5,206 nt of DNA from an uncultured Bacillota bacterium. Lineage in GTDB: Bacteria > Bacillota_I > Bacilli_A > RF39 > UBA660. The stretch spans positions 1-5,206 of the forward strand of contig CAJKKJ010000080.1 of NCBI GenBank assembly GCA_905200435.1, in the 5' to 3' direction. Made by a program: the position numbers and the translations under genes. The notes beneath the pieces were generated by a model. It did no database searches, had not been told where the DNA came from, and saw nothing but the letters and a program-made list of their open reading frames with translations. Shown one piece after another: positions 4,556-5,206 of the stretch (positions within the stretch are counted from its first letter, which is position 1; the number at the start of each line of letters is the position of its first letter).

Positions 4556-5182
4556 TTATTTTATATTGGCAATCAAAGTAAAAAATTCATACATCTTATT
4601 TGCTTTATCATCCCAAACCTTTAATTCTTTCTCTAGTTTATTCTTAACATTAACATTCAAAGCTTTCTCATTATAAAGTTCATAATACAAATATTCTAAC
4701 TGTTCCTTAGAACTATTTTTAATCTTAGTCTTTAAATACTCCGTTTTCTTAATCTCATCTTTAGTTTTAAGCTCTAAACTATTCTTTTTACCTTCCTTTT
4801 CATAATCCATAACATAATAAGGTATAATATCCTCATTTTCAATAGTATCAAGCTCTTCAGAAATCAACATCTTAGAATATCTATTAGTTTTACCCTTACT
4901 ATCTAATTTTAAAGCAAGTACCTTATCACCATTACAAATAACAAATGCATACTCAATAGGTTTAGTCATCCTATTCAAGTATATTTCTGTTTTATTCTTA
5001 ATCTTACTCAAAAAATCCTGTTTAAATCTCAAATTATAATTAATAGCATCCTCCATAACATCTTCTTCAACCTTAAAAAGAGGAATCTTTTTTATATGAT
5101 AAATATTATCATTTAAATTCCATTCATAATGATCAAAAATCATACTATCAAAATTTAAAAGAACATCGTATATATAATTCAT
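4556..5182 (-). CDS. DUF3603 (YjbA/UPF0736)-like protein of unknown function
   Basis: A complete 208-residue, charged, apparently soluble protein. The opening MNYIYDVLLNF, YEW (19-21) and IPLFKV (33-38) follow the pattern of the Bacillus YjbA family (YLHDVWVNW..., EW, VPLLKV). The central AFVICNGDKVLALKLDSKGK with RYSKMLISEE (79-110) matches the family's FVVTDGK...-K-SRLIP segment. The C-terminal third is Lys/Glu-rich and helical and may form a short coiled coil. It is shorter than the roughly 250 residues of the Bacillus members. The ATG at 5182 is preceded by AGGAGG at four bases. It stands apart from the downstream genes: a likely terminator and about 245 bases follow it. The family's function is not known to me, and no catalytic motif is visible. 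The family call is from recalled resemblance. Confidence 0.65.
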   Translation of the reverse strand: MNYIYDVLLNFDSMIFDHYEWNLNDNIYHIKKIPLFKVEEDVMEDAINYNLRFKQDFLSKIKNKTEIYLNRMTKPIEYAFVICNGDKVLALKLDSKGKTNRYSKMLISEELDTIENEDIIPYYVMDYEKEGKKNSLELKTKDEIKKTEYLKTKIKNSSKEQLEYLYYELYNEKALNVNVKNKLEKELKVWDDKANKMYEFFTLIANIK

Positions 5183-5206
5183 TTGGCCTCCTATTATCTA
5201 TATTTT

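Noticed and set aside
1..5206. CRISPR array, tRNA or rRNA genes
   Set aside because: No regularly spaced repeats, no cloverleaf-like GC-rich segment and no rRNA-like sequence were seen on either strand.

Overview
The window is strongly AT-rich, with dense coding on the minus strand, near-consensus AGGAGG-type ribosome binding sites, TAA/TAG stops and TGG as the tryptophan codon. This fits a low-GC Bacillota (Clostridia, or an Erysipelotrichia/Bacilli-like lineage) using the standard bacterial code. No species can be named from the sequence. All substantial genes lie on the minus strand, so transcription runs from high to low coordinates.

Right part (about 5182 to 4556): an intact 208-residue protein resembling the poorly understood YjbA/DUF3603 family, followed by an AT-rich hairpin with a U-tract. 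Next (4516 to 3393) come a possible decayed coding remnant and two consecutive Nudix genes. The upstream Nudix gene is broken by one in-frame TGA that replaces the conserved arginine of the Nudix box. The downstream one is open but has unusual residues at both Nudix-box glycines.

Centre (3392 to 2892): a 500-base region without a large gene, but rich in signals. It holds a good minus-strand promoter (TTGACA-16-TAAAAT), a leader of about 200 bases with mutually complementary segments, and an intrinsic terminator just before the next start codon. On the opposite strand there is a perfect-consensus promoter (TTGACA-16-TATAAT) reading into a hairpin with a U-tract. A 15-codon plus-strand ORF with a strong ribosome binding site may be the stub of a transposase.

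Left part (2891 to 1): a tight operon of at least four genes. They are a free-standing asparaginyl/aspartyl-tRNA-synthetase-like ligase without an anticodon-binding domain, an isoaspartyl-dipeptidase homologue (IadA family), a GNAT acetyltransferase, and the start of an unrecognised gene that runs off the window. A ligase that probably activates Asp or Asn, a beta-aspartyl peptidase and an acetyltransferase behind an attenuator-like leader suggest regulated metabolism of an aspartate/asparagine-derived amide or dipeptide. The enzyme families are read from sequence; the joint pathway is inference.
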